From assembly GCA_000507305.1 (NCBI GenBank), contig DF241731.1:1-64000 (forward strand): 64,000 nucleotides of DNA, written 5' to 3'. Made by a program: the position numbers and the translations under genes. Positions 34,960 to 45,063 of this stretch are shown piece by piece (the first letter of the stretch is position 1; every line of letters begins with the position of its first letter). This DNA comes from Breviolum minutum Mf 1.05b.01 (taxonomy: Eukaryota > Sar > Dinophyceae > Suessiales > Symbiodiniaceae). Below the pieces are notes generated by a model. The model worked only from the letters and a program-made list of their open reading frames with translations. It was not told the DNA's origin and made no database searches.

Positions 34960-36228
34960 GCGTTTTGTGCACTCATGCAGTGGATGCATTCCACCGCATT
35001 GAATACACTCGTGAAAGCCTTTCTTGCATTTGGGTTTCTTCTTGTCCATCTCGGTCGGGTTGGAACATCCATGGGCAAGGTTGAAATCAAAACAGACTCT
35101 CTGCTTCGAAGAATTGACACCAGAGAATCCACGAAGGCCTTCAGGTACTCTGGTGCGAGGTGCTCCTTTGGGAGGATCATCTCGTCCATCCTTCTTTGGT
35201 TGCGTCTTCTTCTTCTTCTTCGGACGCTCAGTGGATTGACTTGAGTCCCTGCTTCGCTTGGCCCCCTTCGAGCCAGGTAGTGGAAGCAGATGAAAAAGAA
35301 CAGAAGCTGTCATGTAGAGCTCCTCAATGGCATTGTCCATGGGCAAAGTACCATCGCCTTGGACTCTAAGCTTTGATCTGCACTTGTCTGCAGCTCGAGT
35401 CCAAAGTTCTTTGTCGGCCCTCAGAACTGCCGCCACATCAGCGGGCTTATATCCTGGAGGCGCTGGTCTTGTCAGATGACTCATGTACTCTCTCATCACT
35501 TTCTCATAGGTTGCATAAGTGATCAAACCTGCAACGTCCATAGCCAAACCTCTTCTGGTGATGGCCAGCTGCACTCTCAACTCATTGCTGAGATCTGCAG
35601 ACAACTCCACGTTCTTGTCACGGACATGAAGCTGTTGATTCTCCATCACCACGATCTTCTTGTCAGCCTTGGAAGCATGAAGCTCCTGCTCCCGGCTCAC
35701 ACATTTGCTTAGAGGGATGTACTTGAAGGTCGACTCCTCCATCATCGAAGCATAGGAGTCAATCAAACCATAGCCCGGCTGATGGTCACCAGTGATAGTA
35801 AAACCAGTGATGCGAGCCTTCAGACGAGCTAAGCGTTCATCTCTCTCTTGAGCAGGGAGCTTTCTCACTGGAGCATCTTCACTATGCTCAACTCTTTGGC
35901 GAATTGCAGCCACTGCCACAGTCAAGGCTTCATACGCCAGCTGCCGGACTGCTGCCTGAAGGCCCAACGACATACCTCCAGGAAACACATTGTCGAGCAG
36001 CTCTTGCAGTCTTCGATCATCTACCTGTCCAGGTTGGCTGCAAACTGAAAAGGCCAGATTGTTGAAGTTCTTGATGTCATGAGCTTTGAATGAATCGATA
36101 TCAGCAGTTGACAAACCAATCTCTGCCGCACGATGTTCAAAGCTGGCTGCCGATTGTGCATAAGCTGCCATGTTGTCTGCCCTACGTGATGAAATGAAAT
36201 TGAAAAATTCAATCGTGAAAGCATGCAA
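34957..36228 (-). CDS. gag-like capsid protein with Cys/His zinc fingers
   Basis: 423 codons. The N-terminal half (AASFEHRAAEIGLSTADIDS and DIKNFNNLAFSVCSQPGQ) is a helical region of a type I associate with dinoflagellate retroelement gags. It is followed by a lysine-rich stretch (KKKKKTQPKK) and a C-terminal cluster of Cys and His residues: CFDFNLAHGC, CKKGFHECIQCGGMHPLHEC. These fit one CCCH-type and one further zinc finger for nucleic-acid binding. It probably packages the element RNA. An internal Met (MAAYAQSAAS, near 36171) is a plausible alternative start. It ends CGC-TGA-CTT, and pol continues in the same frame. It lies downstream of the recombinase gene after a 456 bp gap. Confidence 0.8.
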   Translation of the reverse strand: MHAFTIEFFNFISSRRADNMAAYAQSAASFEHRAAEIGLSTADIDSFKAHDIKNFNNLAFSVCSQPGQVDDRRLQELLDNVFPGGMSLGLQAAVRQLAYEALTVAVAAIRQRVEHSEDAPVRKLPAQERDERLARLKARITGFTITGDHQPGYGLIDSYASMMEESTFKYIPLSKCVSREQELHASKADKKIVVMENQQLHVRDKNVELSADLSNELRVQLAITRRGLAMDVAGLITYATYEKVMREYMSHLTRPAPPGYKPADVAAVLRADKELWTRAADKCRSKLRVQGDGTLPMDNAIEELYMTASVLFHLLPLPGSKGAKRSRDSSQSTERPKKKKKTQPKKDGRDDPPKGAPRTRVPEGLRGFSGVNSSKQRVCFDFNLAHGCSNPTEMDKKKPKCKKGFHECIQCGGMHPLHECTKR

Positions 36229-36684
36229 AACAAAAGGTGAACCCAGAACCTTCTTTGAAACGCTTTAAACAAAACACGTGCCTGAGTGTTGCCAACATTT
36301 GAAAACATGCAAGGAGGCTTGTGCATTCAAGCCCCCATGGTCCTTCTGACTTGACCCGCTTGTGCATTGCAGAGTCACATGAGGCATTCTCAGGTCAGTC
36401 GGAAAGACAAGGAGGTGCAAATCTCCGCAAATGAACATCACGTGACATGAGACAGTGTGCATTTCACTATCCTTCAAACATGTGTGTCACGTCTTGAGTT
36501 TCACAATGAAACATGTTGAAACGAACGAGGCATTCACTCGAAGGCTTCACTGAGCAGCAGTACCTGCTTCTTTTTGCCGTCATGGAAATGCACGAGTCAT
36601 CCCTGCTTCGCCCTGCTACTGTTTAAGCAGACTTGGCAAACAGGATCATTTACAGCCGGTGGATCACTGCACAGATAGTATCTC
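36229..36684. other. gap between recombinase and gag genes
   Basis: 456 bp inside the retroelement with no supportable frame. It may hold a promoter or an internal initiation site for gag. I see no clear motif. Confidence 0.4.
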
Positions 36685-38673
36685 TCAGTGACCCTGCGAC
36701 CGCACAAAAACTTGGAACCCTCTGATGCCAGACTGCCTATGCTTCCTTGTCTCCATGTCTGGCCCAAGCCTGACACGTGAAGGCCTGAGGTTCGGCATGA
36801 CCAGATTGAGGAGAGCTGAGTTGTCGATCTCTTCCAAGTCGCCATCTTCAGGTTCCACTTCAGGATCTGCATCAGAGCCCGAATCTGTCCAGCTGTCCAA
36901 AGATGACGATTCTTCTTCATCCTCTTCAGATCCAACCACTGTCGGTTCGCCAGAGAATTCGGGTGAAGTGAGCCCAGACTCGGACATGGCATCTCTTGCC
37001 ACTGCATCACGATTCAAGGCCTCCTTGAACCTGCCACTGCGTGTTGAGTCAGGACAGAAGTTGCCCTGCTTAATCTGCTTGAGTAGATTGCACAAACTCC
37101 TCAAGGCCGGCGCAGCATTGTCACGCCCATATGTGAAAGCGCTCCTGTGGGCTTTGTCCATGTGATGCCCCAACACCTTTCGCTCTTCAAGTGGTACTCC
37201 GCCTTTAGAGCACCAGGATAACACCGTCACCTTCAAGGAGTGGCTTCGAACACCTGGGTCTTTCGTCCCAAGCGCCAACTTCAGAAGATTTCCTACCTCT
37301 GATGATGTTGTAGCCTGCATTGAAGGTTGACCATCCGATTCAAATCTGCATAGCAATGGGTACGTGAGCTTCCCGGACTTCTCAAGACCCAAGGCTTCTC
37401 GAGCCTGCAACCACGTCAAGTGCCAGCTGGCACTGGACAAGGAGTACATAGGAGCCACCACTGGAAGCATAGTCCTCTTCATCACAGTGGTGTAGGCCCC
37501 CTTGTGAGCCAACACAGCCAGCTCAAGGAAACCCTGATTCTCCACACTGCGAGCGTTGACCTCCTGATCCTCGGGCACATCGACAATGAGTTCCTGTGCA
37601 CGAAGCCCATCGGAATGTCTAGCACAGGAGTAGAGCAGGACCAACAGGTTGCCAATCATCACCTTGTCCTGCAAGTTCTCAGTCTCAACTACCAACTTCT
37701 CAAGTAGCTTGACTTGAGCTACGCTCAAAGGTTTTGCCCTCGAAACCGGTGGCCCTTCACGAGCCATGGCCTCAGCAATGCCCTCCACTCTCTGTTGACC
37801 CATCAGCTCCAAGTCACTCTGGAGCCCAAGCATAGCCGTAGTGAAGTGCACAGCCTCCAAGAAGCTCCTTCCTCTAGTTGGAAAAGGATGGATGCCATCA
37901 CGAACTGCATTGAGATAGGTGAACATGACCCTCTCCTTGACTGGGAAGATCTCCGCTCCATTTGCTGCACACCATTTGCAGAAAAGGCTCATAGCACACA
38001 AGCGCTTCACCAGAGTACTTGTTGCCTTAGCTGCCAGACAAGCTGTCACGCTTGCCAACACGTCTTCATAGACAACCGCCTTCTTGTCCGCCTCGAGCAT
38101 CTTCCCAATGCTGAAGGCATTGATGTTGAGCGCAACCATGGAAGCCCACTCAGCAAGCACAGCCATTCTTCTGTTGTGCACATCCTCGACCGCAATTGCT
38201 TTGAGAGCCCTGGCATGCAGAGGTAGTGGAGCCACGGCACCAGCTTTCAAGGCTTTCTCCAAAGGTCCTTCTTCTCCTGCATCTCGAATTTCAATGGGAG
38301 GCAAAGGTCTCTTCAGGCTTGTAGTCTGCAAAGACATGGTTGACCCCGAAGAACTCGGAGCTCCAAAGACCATCTTCAGGAAAGGGTCTGCTTCCCAGAA
38401 ATACTGAGGCATAGGAGGAGGCAGGCTAGACCTGCAAGCTTGTACTGCTCTGTCACCTACCGGAGCTGCTCCATCATCACGAAGAATCTCCAGCCTTGAC
38501 ACCTCCAGCTCTGAGCCACCATTACCTTCAATGAGCTTCCAGACGTCAGAGAATCTACCGGAGGCTGGCTCAGTAGGACTTGGATATGGATCAGCTACAC
38601 CTCCAAGTTCTTCCGCTTCTTCATCCATGATTGAAGTCATCCCAGTCAGGCTCTTCTGCCATGCCTTCGACAT
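36685..38673 (-). CDS. tyrosine recombinase (YR) of the DIRS-like element
   Basis: 662 codons, with an ATG that directly follows an in-frame TAG. The C-terminal half carries the integrase signature: box I in LLYSCARHSDGLRAQEL (catalytic Arg), then HSLKVTVLSWCSKGG where the family normally has HxxR but here shows HSLK, LGHHMDK (second His) and FTYGRDN with the nucleophilic Tyr. A Ser/Asp/Glu-rich acidic tail follows. It should integrate the circular DNA copy without target-site duplication. The N-terminal half resembles a core-binding region (MALNINAFSIGKML). It lies first in the element, upstream of gag, which is the reverse of its usual last place. The Lys substitution may be a tolerated variant of this lineage or an inactivating change. 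Confidence 0.85.
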   Translation of the reverse strand: MSKAWQKSLTGMTSIMDEEAEELGGVADPYPSPTEPASGRFSDVWKLIEGNGGSELEVSRLEILRDDGAAPVGDRAVQACRSSLPPPMPQYFWEADPFLKMVFGAPSSSGSTMSLQTTSLKRPLPPIEIRDAGEEGPLEKALKAGAVAPLPLHARALKAIAVEDVHNRRMAVLAEWASMVALNINAFSIGKMLEADKKAVVYEDVLASVTACLAAKATSTLVKRLCAMSLFCKWCAANGAEIFPVKERVMFTYLNAVRDGIHPFPTRGRSFLEAVHFTTAMLGLQSDLELMGQQRVEGIAEAMAREGPPVSRAKPLSVAQVKLLEKLVVETENLQDKVMIGNLLVLLYSCARHSDGLRAQELIVDVPEDQEVNARSVENQGFLELAVLAHKGAYTTVMKRTMLPVVAPMYSLSSASWHLTWLQAREALGLEKSGKLTYPLLCRFESDGQPSMQATTSSEVGNLLKLALGTKDPGVRSHSLKVTVLSWCSKGGVPLEERKVLGHHMDKAHRSAFTYGRDNAAPALRSLCNLLKQIKQGNFCPDSTRSGRFKEALNRDAVARDAMSESGLTSPEFSGEPTVVGSEEDEEESSSLDSWTDSGSDADPEVEPEDGDLEEIDNSALLNLVMPNLRPSRVRLGPDMETRKHRQSGIRGFQVFVRSQGH

Positions 38674-38915
38674 CTATGATGCCTGTGTCCTGCCTCATCT
38701 CGTTCGCATGCATTTCCACAGAAGTAGCAGGTGCACCAGCAACGCACTGGCCCGTAGGAGGTTCCACTTCCAGTGCTGCCTCCAGTGCCAATACCATCTT
38801 GACTCACAGGAGCTGCTGACACGGGCCTCTGAGCCCTCTCCACCAAAACGTCGATGATAGCAAGCAACCGTGCCACCAACTCGCGAGTTGGAAGAGCCGC
38901 CAGCTCAAACTCCAT
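38646..38915 (-). CDS. small ORF ahead of the recombinase
   Basis: 89 codons beginning MEFELAALPTRELVARLLAI, a plausible amphipathic helix, followed by a Gly/Ser-rich linker and a Cys/His/Arg-rich end. It overlaps the start of the recombinase gene by 28 bases in another frame. It may be the true N-terminus of the recombinase, joined by frameshift or splicing, or a small separate protein. The function is unknown. Confidence 0.3.
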   Translation of the reverse strand: MEFELAALPTRELVARLLAIIDVLVERAQRPVSAAPVSQDGIGTGGSTGSGTSYGPVRCWCTCYFCGNACERDEAGHRHHRCRRHGRRA

Positions 38916-38928
38916 CAAACCCCTCGCT

Positions 38929-39110
38929 CGAAAAACAGCAAGAGAGCAGCAAGAGAGCGAGAGGCTCCCACCCACCCACCACTGAACCGAAAAGAAGTTG
39001 GCAACTTGAAATGACTGGACGACTGATGCAATCTTTCCTTCATGAACTCAATCTATTCAGTCTCAGTTTCTCTTTTGTAAATAAAGCTACATCAACAAGT
39101 TGAAGTGAGC
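38929..39110 (-). repeat. a1 terminal repeat of the DIRS-like element
   Basis: 182 bp at the upstream (minus-strand 5') end. It is identical to 31582-31752 except for a duplicated AGCAAGAGAGC. A TA-rich tract follows immediately (39111-39160), matching the TA-rich DNA beyond the other end. Confidence 0.9.
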
Positions 39111-39160
39111 ATAAATATATGTATATATATATATATAGATATATGCATGTATTACATATC

Positions 39161-42100
39161 ATATACATAGTCACCAATTGCACTTTCAACTTTCTCAGCA
39201 CAGAGCACTGTTGCCAACTGCGAGACATCATGGATCGCCTGAAAAAGCTCGGCGGCAACAGGTTCCAGGTGAAGAAATCCAGAAATCGTTGATGGTCGCA
39301 ATACTAATACTAAGAAACCCGAAACCCCAAAACTTCAAAATGTGACAAGGTAGCCAGGTAGCGTTGATTTGGATGGAGTATCGCCAACCAGAGCAGTTCA
39401 AGACAGTATCGCGTTCTCATGCATCGGACCAGTGACGAATATCGATAATTGTTCAAGTTTCTCTTTGTTGTAACAAGATCGTGCTAAAAGGATTTCAGTT
39501 CACAGGGTGTCTGGACTGTCTTGAGTCTTGACCAAACAAAGACATCACGATCATCAATCCTCACAAAGCAATACAGGACAATAGCCAGGTGCAATGATGC
39601 GTCATCTGTTTAGCTTGAGACTCGTGACCTTGTCGGAGAATGGCAGACTCAAAACCATCCCGGCAAATGCCTGCTGAAAGAGCTGAGGATTCGTCTGCAT
39701 TGGACCTCCGCAGTGGCACTTTTGGCAAATTCTTTTACACAGTTTACAGTCCCTGTAGATTTGACTTCGTGGCTAGAAGACTTTACAAATCTTTACAATT
39801 TGACCCACCTTGCCGTGTCCGAGATTTCCTGTTAAACCTCACTGAGATCTAGACCGTTTGGATTCCATCCACCATGACTGGGAGGAGCCTGCTTTTTTGC
39901 ACTCAGAAAAAAACAAATTCAAAGAGGCAGCCACGCTGCCACAACTCAGGTTCTATCTAGTCGAAGGAAACACGAGTCTGAAGTCTTGCTTAAAAAAAAA
40001 AACACAGACCCACATTATTAGCAATCCCGCAATCCCTCGTCAATCATGAACCGCTTTGCCCACAAGACATCGTGTAGCCATCAAGGTTTCCCTACTCTTC
40101 CTCTCAGTGGGCAGCACTGTAACTTCTAAAATTCACCTGTGCTGTGCTGCCGCAATGCCCACCTTTCCCGAAACAATGTTTTCGCACACCGTCACGGACC
40201 TGAAAAGCTGAAAGGTTGGTCTGCATTGGACCTCATTCCAGACGCGAATCGCAATCACACTAGTGGATGACGAGGCACAACAACCACAACCACAACTACA
40301 ATCACAACCACAACTACAAACAATTGACAGCCTTTACCTGGAAAAGGATCCGCGGCAACTTGTCCCCTTTAGGATGGAAGGGTGGCCACTGTGGCACCAA
40401 TGATGCTCTGTCTCACTCAGCGGGCGTGGTCCGAATAGCAGGACCGACCTGCAGCCTATGATCCTGGTCACACATATACAACTAGTACCATCAAAGGAAG
40501 AATCAGCACCCCCTGTGCAACGACGATCATGATCATGAATCACAAACTTTACAGTGCTCCCAAAACCGTACCCGCCACGTCGGACTTAATCAATGTTGTG
40601 CAAATCTTCTTAGGCTGCAGCCACCGTACAGCACCCGGGTTGCATTTGCCTGTAACCACATAAATATAGCACACATCCGTCATCCGTCAATGCGCTTGAA
40701 GTTTAGAGACAAACTAGCGATATAGATCAGGTTTTGCATTCACCGAATTGAAAGTGTTTCAAAGTGTAACGCAAGCCACACCTTCACTAGTAGATGTTCT
40801 GTAAAAGCCCAACGGATCACAAAAAAAGCGTGTCAAACTCAGACAACGTGATCGCTTGTCTCTGATACTTTCTGATACCTCCTGACCACTTCCAGCAACA
40901 GGTAACAACAAATGAGGAAGGCACTGGCTGTGGAGCTGCCATTTGCGGAATTGTCGGCATAGACTGTGGGGGTCCACTTGATCCACCTTGTCCCCTCCTG
41001 GAGAAAAACGGTCAAAATGTCTGAATTTTTCAAACCGGGAAGCACCTCGATTGCGTCAATACCACAGAATCACAGAAAATGGAAAGCGCTCCAGGGCGTT
41101 TGTGGCGCATACCAGCCTCAGGAAGGTGAGAATGATTTTAAGAGAAACGGAACTTTGAAAAAGAAACCAACGACAACAAGTGACAACAATTTCTCATTCA
41201 ATTTCCGAGAAAGCAAGATGAGGCTGCTGCTATTACCTGCCTGAGCAGGAGCAAGACTGTCCAGAGTCGGCCTGCACAGGACTCGCAATGCTGACAACCA
41301 CTGACTACCCTCGTTGATCCTGGCCCGGATCTACAATCTTGCCACTACAAGTAGATTCTCTTGCATACAATTTCTGAAGTGTGCTCAGAAACTTTAAAAA
41401 TATGTTTGAATGTTGTCAAGAAACTCACAAAGCCAAGAATGACTACAGAATGCTATGCTATATATAATGAAATGCAAATGAAATGCAATGTATGCCAACA
41501 TTGGTGAAAGGCTTCAACAAGTTGTACTAAGACTCAGACAGCGCTGCCATGTACTCCAGGTCTGTTTGCCAAGGACTCGGTGAGCGCTGAAAGCAAGTAC
41601 CAATACGTCCCGCCGGTGATATATACAGTATACCGTATCTCAAATATCTGGAGAAGTTCAATGTTCAAACTAGTTCAAACCTTCAAAAAATCTGAATCGC
41701 AGGAAAGCAGGACACACATCAACGTCCCACCTCTTCATATCTGCCAAGCTAGTCACGTGAAACAAACACCTGGCTCAGTGCGACAATTTGTTAAGATCAA
41801 GCACAAGCAAGTGAAACTTACACAATAATACAAGCACAGCATGTAAACCACCAAGAAACAGTTTCCCGGTCTTTCTGTTTTTGACCCGTGGCATTGGCAC
41901 TGAAATCGTCGAGAATAAACCCTTGCTGTCACCCTGTCCTCCCGCTGTACAAGTGTAGGGTCGGACTGCTCATCCTGATACTCGAATAAATCAAATCGAG
42001 ATCTTTGTTGAATTAACGGTAAGCTGTAAGAACTATCTTCGCAGAAAACTATAGAAAACTTGCACCTGAAGTGTGAGGTCTATTGAAATTTGAAATACGA

Positions 42101-42759
42101 GTGAGACAAAGAAGTTGCAACAGTTGCTGTCAGTCCGATGATTACGGGAAAGGGAGCCGATCAACGAAAAAATCGGAGAATTTGAGATAAAGAGTGTCTG
42201 GTGGTCAAACAGTAGGGTTTTATCCTTCTTTGTCTCCTCATCTAGCAGAAGGTTACATCATGCAGGAGCACTACTATACTTTGAAATTTATCCTACCCAG
42301 GTAGGATAATACTTGGAAATCTCTTCAAGAGAACCTGGGACCTGACCATCTCAGAATCATTCTTCACTCTCGCATCAGGACGAGTCAACTGGATCAGACT
42401 AACGACCTTTGGTCGCATGACCCAGCGGCTGGCAGCAGCATTCAGTCTTCCCGTGTTTGCCACACTCGGGCAATGAGCACCTTTACAGATCTGTTCAGTC
42501 TTTAGTTTAATCTTTATCTGACTCCTTCAAAGCCTGTGATGAAAATCTAGCAAAACAAAAGAGGGAACAGAAACGAGAACCAGCCGCTTCTTTGGACACT
42601 AACCCTTTGTCACTCTCAGATGCGGAGCAACTTGCAGCCTGTCCAGATACTTTTGAAAACAAACTCCAAAACATAAAATGATGTACAAATTTTACAAATG
42701 TACCTAATTCATCCAGATTCAGATTCATCAAACTCAATCGTCAAACTCGCCTGAGGAAT
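39161..42759. other. no firm gene; one ambiguous exon-like stretch
   Basis: At about 40870-41000 the minus strand holds a segment with a TTTCTCCAG acceptor and a CAGGAG|GTATCA donor. All three frames are open across it, so it cannot be assigned. A short perfect inverted repeat lies at 42289-42308. The rest is AT-rich DNA with no recognisable features. Confidence 0.35.
42289..42308. repeat. 9 bp perfect inverted repeat
   Basis: TATCCTACC, two bases (CA), then GGTAGGATA. It is too short to assign a role. Confidence 0.6.
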
Positions 42760-45063
42760 TCACGGCCTCGAAGAGCCCAAGATTTTTGAATCCCCGAAGA
42801 GCTCCTCGAAGAGCTTTCGATCCGCCAAGTTGGCTCCTAAGGAACAGTTCCGACAAAGTGTGATACTTGTGACACTTGTGCAGATCTGGAGAAAATACTT
42901 CAAAAAAACGAGACATAGACGTTTTCGAAGGCTCCAGAAGCTCCAGAAGTGCAGGAAAGGCTCGAGAAATAGTAAGCTCCGACCGCGATGCACCCAACGT
43001 GTTCCAGTGGATATGTCTTTCAGCTTCACCTCAGGGTGGTCTCTCCACGCAAAGACCTGGAAACATAGAAACACATACTGAAGCCTTCAGAAAAAAAATC
43101 TGCAAGTTCTGCTAGGCGCATACTCATCATCTTGCAAGACAATGGCATCTTTGACGGCCGACACGTTGTCCTCGGTAGCAGGGTCACAAGAGCTTCCTCA
43201 TCATGCCCCTATCAATTCTCTTCACTGAACACTGGCGCTTGAAAGCTCCAAGGCTGTGACGTATGGACCAGGAAACCAAATGCACGGGCCTTTCACCATA
43301 TCTGATTTTCCAGTTAGCTTGTTGACGACAGTGATGTACCTTAGGAATAGTATTCAATGTTTGCACCTTCAACGTCAACAGGCATACCTGGCATACCCAA
43401 AGTACCTCTGAACCAAGTTACTGCGTGCAAGTCAAGCTAGTGCTGGTGCCCTTTGTCCACTGGTCATATGGACCAGGAAACCACACACAAGGGCCCTTTC
43501 GGCGCTTTCAGGGAGTGCACTCTTCTGATTACAAGAAATGGCACAACACTGGCCTCTCTTCGAATCAATCAGCAAGAATTCACTTCATGTGGAAACGCAG
43601 ACAGGCTACATATTCAGATTTATTGAGTCTGTCGGCAAGTTACTATACAAACACGTGCAACCGCATGAATCCATGGAAAGCTTTGGCATCTCTTGAGTTA
43701 GCATGTTCAGTCTCGGTGTCCTTGCCTTATCGACGCGTCTTTCTCCAGAGAAGGTGTTCTGTACAGTGACATACTCCGTGCTGCTTAGCCAAACCCCGCT
43801 GCCTTGCCTCAGCCACACAAAGTGCTTTATGGCATGTTGGCTTGCAAGATCCTACAGAAATATGGGCAATGTACGACGACTCAATAAACCTGAGTATACA
43901 GTATACAAATGATTAATGTATTATACATATAAGTATACAGCATACAGCAGTCTTGCGCTGTACCTGACGCCAAGGAACTCCCATTCTTCGTATGGACCTG
44001 GAAACCATATGCAAGGTCCCTTCTCCACCCGGCGCGCTCCGGTGAGTGTGTCTTCAACAGACACATACTCCTCAGAAAAGACTCTAAGACTCTAAGGAGA
44101 ATCGGAGAAACTGTTTTCTGTGAAAGAAGGTCCGCATGCACAACACACGACAACAGTCTGAATTTCCCTGATTCAACATGCGTCTAAGTCTTAGAAAAGT
44201 ACAATCACGGACAACTACAATACAATGCTTTCAAGAATCTGTGCTGTTGAGACGAACACCAGAAAGAACCTCATTGCACATCCTAGCTGAAAGTCAGCAA
44301 AACTCCCTGAAGTATGCACCGGAAAGAAGTAGTCTGAACCGTCCAAAGTACTTTTACGGTCTGGGTGTGGCACCTTTCCTTCCTCTCTCGGCCCTGGAAT
44401 CCAAACCAAAGGGCCACGTTGCACCCTCCTCTCGCCTGTCTGCCTGTCCTGCCAAAGGCAATAAATCACAAGAAACCGTTGAGGCGCAGGACATGCGATG
44501 ACTATGAAATTGCAGTATTTCGCATGCTCGCTAACTAGTACACCAAGCATACTCACACAATCATACGCAAACCCGGCCTCTATCAGAACGTACCTTGCAA
44601 CTTCTCACACAAAACAACAGAAGTACAGTAAATGGTGTCGTGGAGTCACCCTTACCCTGGCCCTGTTCTAACCTGCCAATCTGACTGCCGACTAGCCACT
44701 GCATGCTGGTCAAACTTACGCCCTGGCCAACTCCCTCCAGCTTCTCATAAGGCCCCAAGAAGAAGAGCCTTTAAAAGGAAGAAGACGAGCCTTTTGAACA
44801 AAACAATTGCAGCTTACATTTCATCCTGCCTGGGGCCATGGACTGCCCGCTCCGAACCATCCATTGTGTCTCGGACCCTTACCTAGAAATCAAATCATAG
44901 ACATAGATTCACTGTTCATTTGTGTTCGTTTCATCATTTCATGTATACTCAAGCATTCAAAAGCTACACAAATGCCACTGCGTTGCGTAATCCAGCACTC
45001 CAAGTGTGATTGCTTTGACAATGCTGTAGGTCTTGAAAGGATTTATCCAAACCAGACCAGGAC
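42760..45063 (-). CDS. multi-exon gene for a repeat protein resembling major vault protein N-terminal repeats
   Basis: Eleven exons join in phase on the minus strand: 45063-44987, 44882-44830, 44768-44693, 44448-44374, 44091-43964, 43798-43726, 43495-43422, 43339-43233, 43196-43120, 43029-42984 and 42836-42760, ending in TGA. Donors are GT in six introns and GC in four (after 44987, 44830, 43726, 43120). The product is built of repeats of about 45 residues with the pattern EYVxVxDxxTGxRRVxxGPxxxFPGPYE: EYVSVEDTLTGARRVEKGPC with IWFPGPYEEW; EYVTVQNTFSGERRV with GPCVWFPGPYDQW; YITVVNKLTGKSDMVKGPC. Spacing and the Gly-Pro motif recall the beta-rich repeats at the N-terminus of major vault protein (its YxxVxD...RVExGP unit), but the protein could be a separate protist family. 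The 5' end lies above 45063. The last exon is the least certain, and the 44693/44448 junction shortens one repeat by about two residues. Confidence 0.7.

Larger units (their letters stand above)
31391..39110 (-). mobile_element. tyrosine-recombinase (DIRS-superfamily) retrotransposon with split direct repeats
   Basis: Read on the minus strand the element has the structure a1 (39110-38929), genes, b1 (31878-31753), a2 (31752-31582), 61 bp, b2 (31516-31391). This is the split-direct-repeat arrangement known from PAT/Ngaro-like relatives of DIRS. The b copies (126 bp) are identical. The a copies are identical apart from an 11 bp duplication in a1. Inside are three main genes: a tyrosine recombinase, a gag with Cys/His fingers, and a pol with methyltransferase-like, reverse transcriptase and RNase H domains. 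Both flanks are AT-dinucleotide-rich, which suggests insertion into a TA microsatellite, and no target duplication is evident, as expected for recombinase-mediated integration. The long intact frames and near-identical repeats indicate a recent insertion. Gene order differs from canonical DIRS (gag-RT-RH-MT-YR). Confidence 0.9.
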
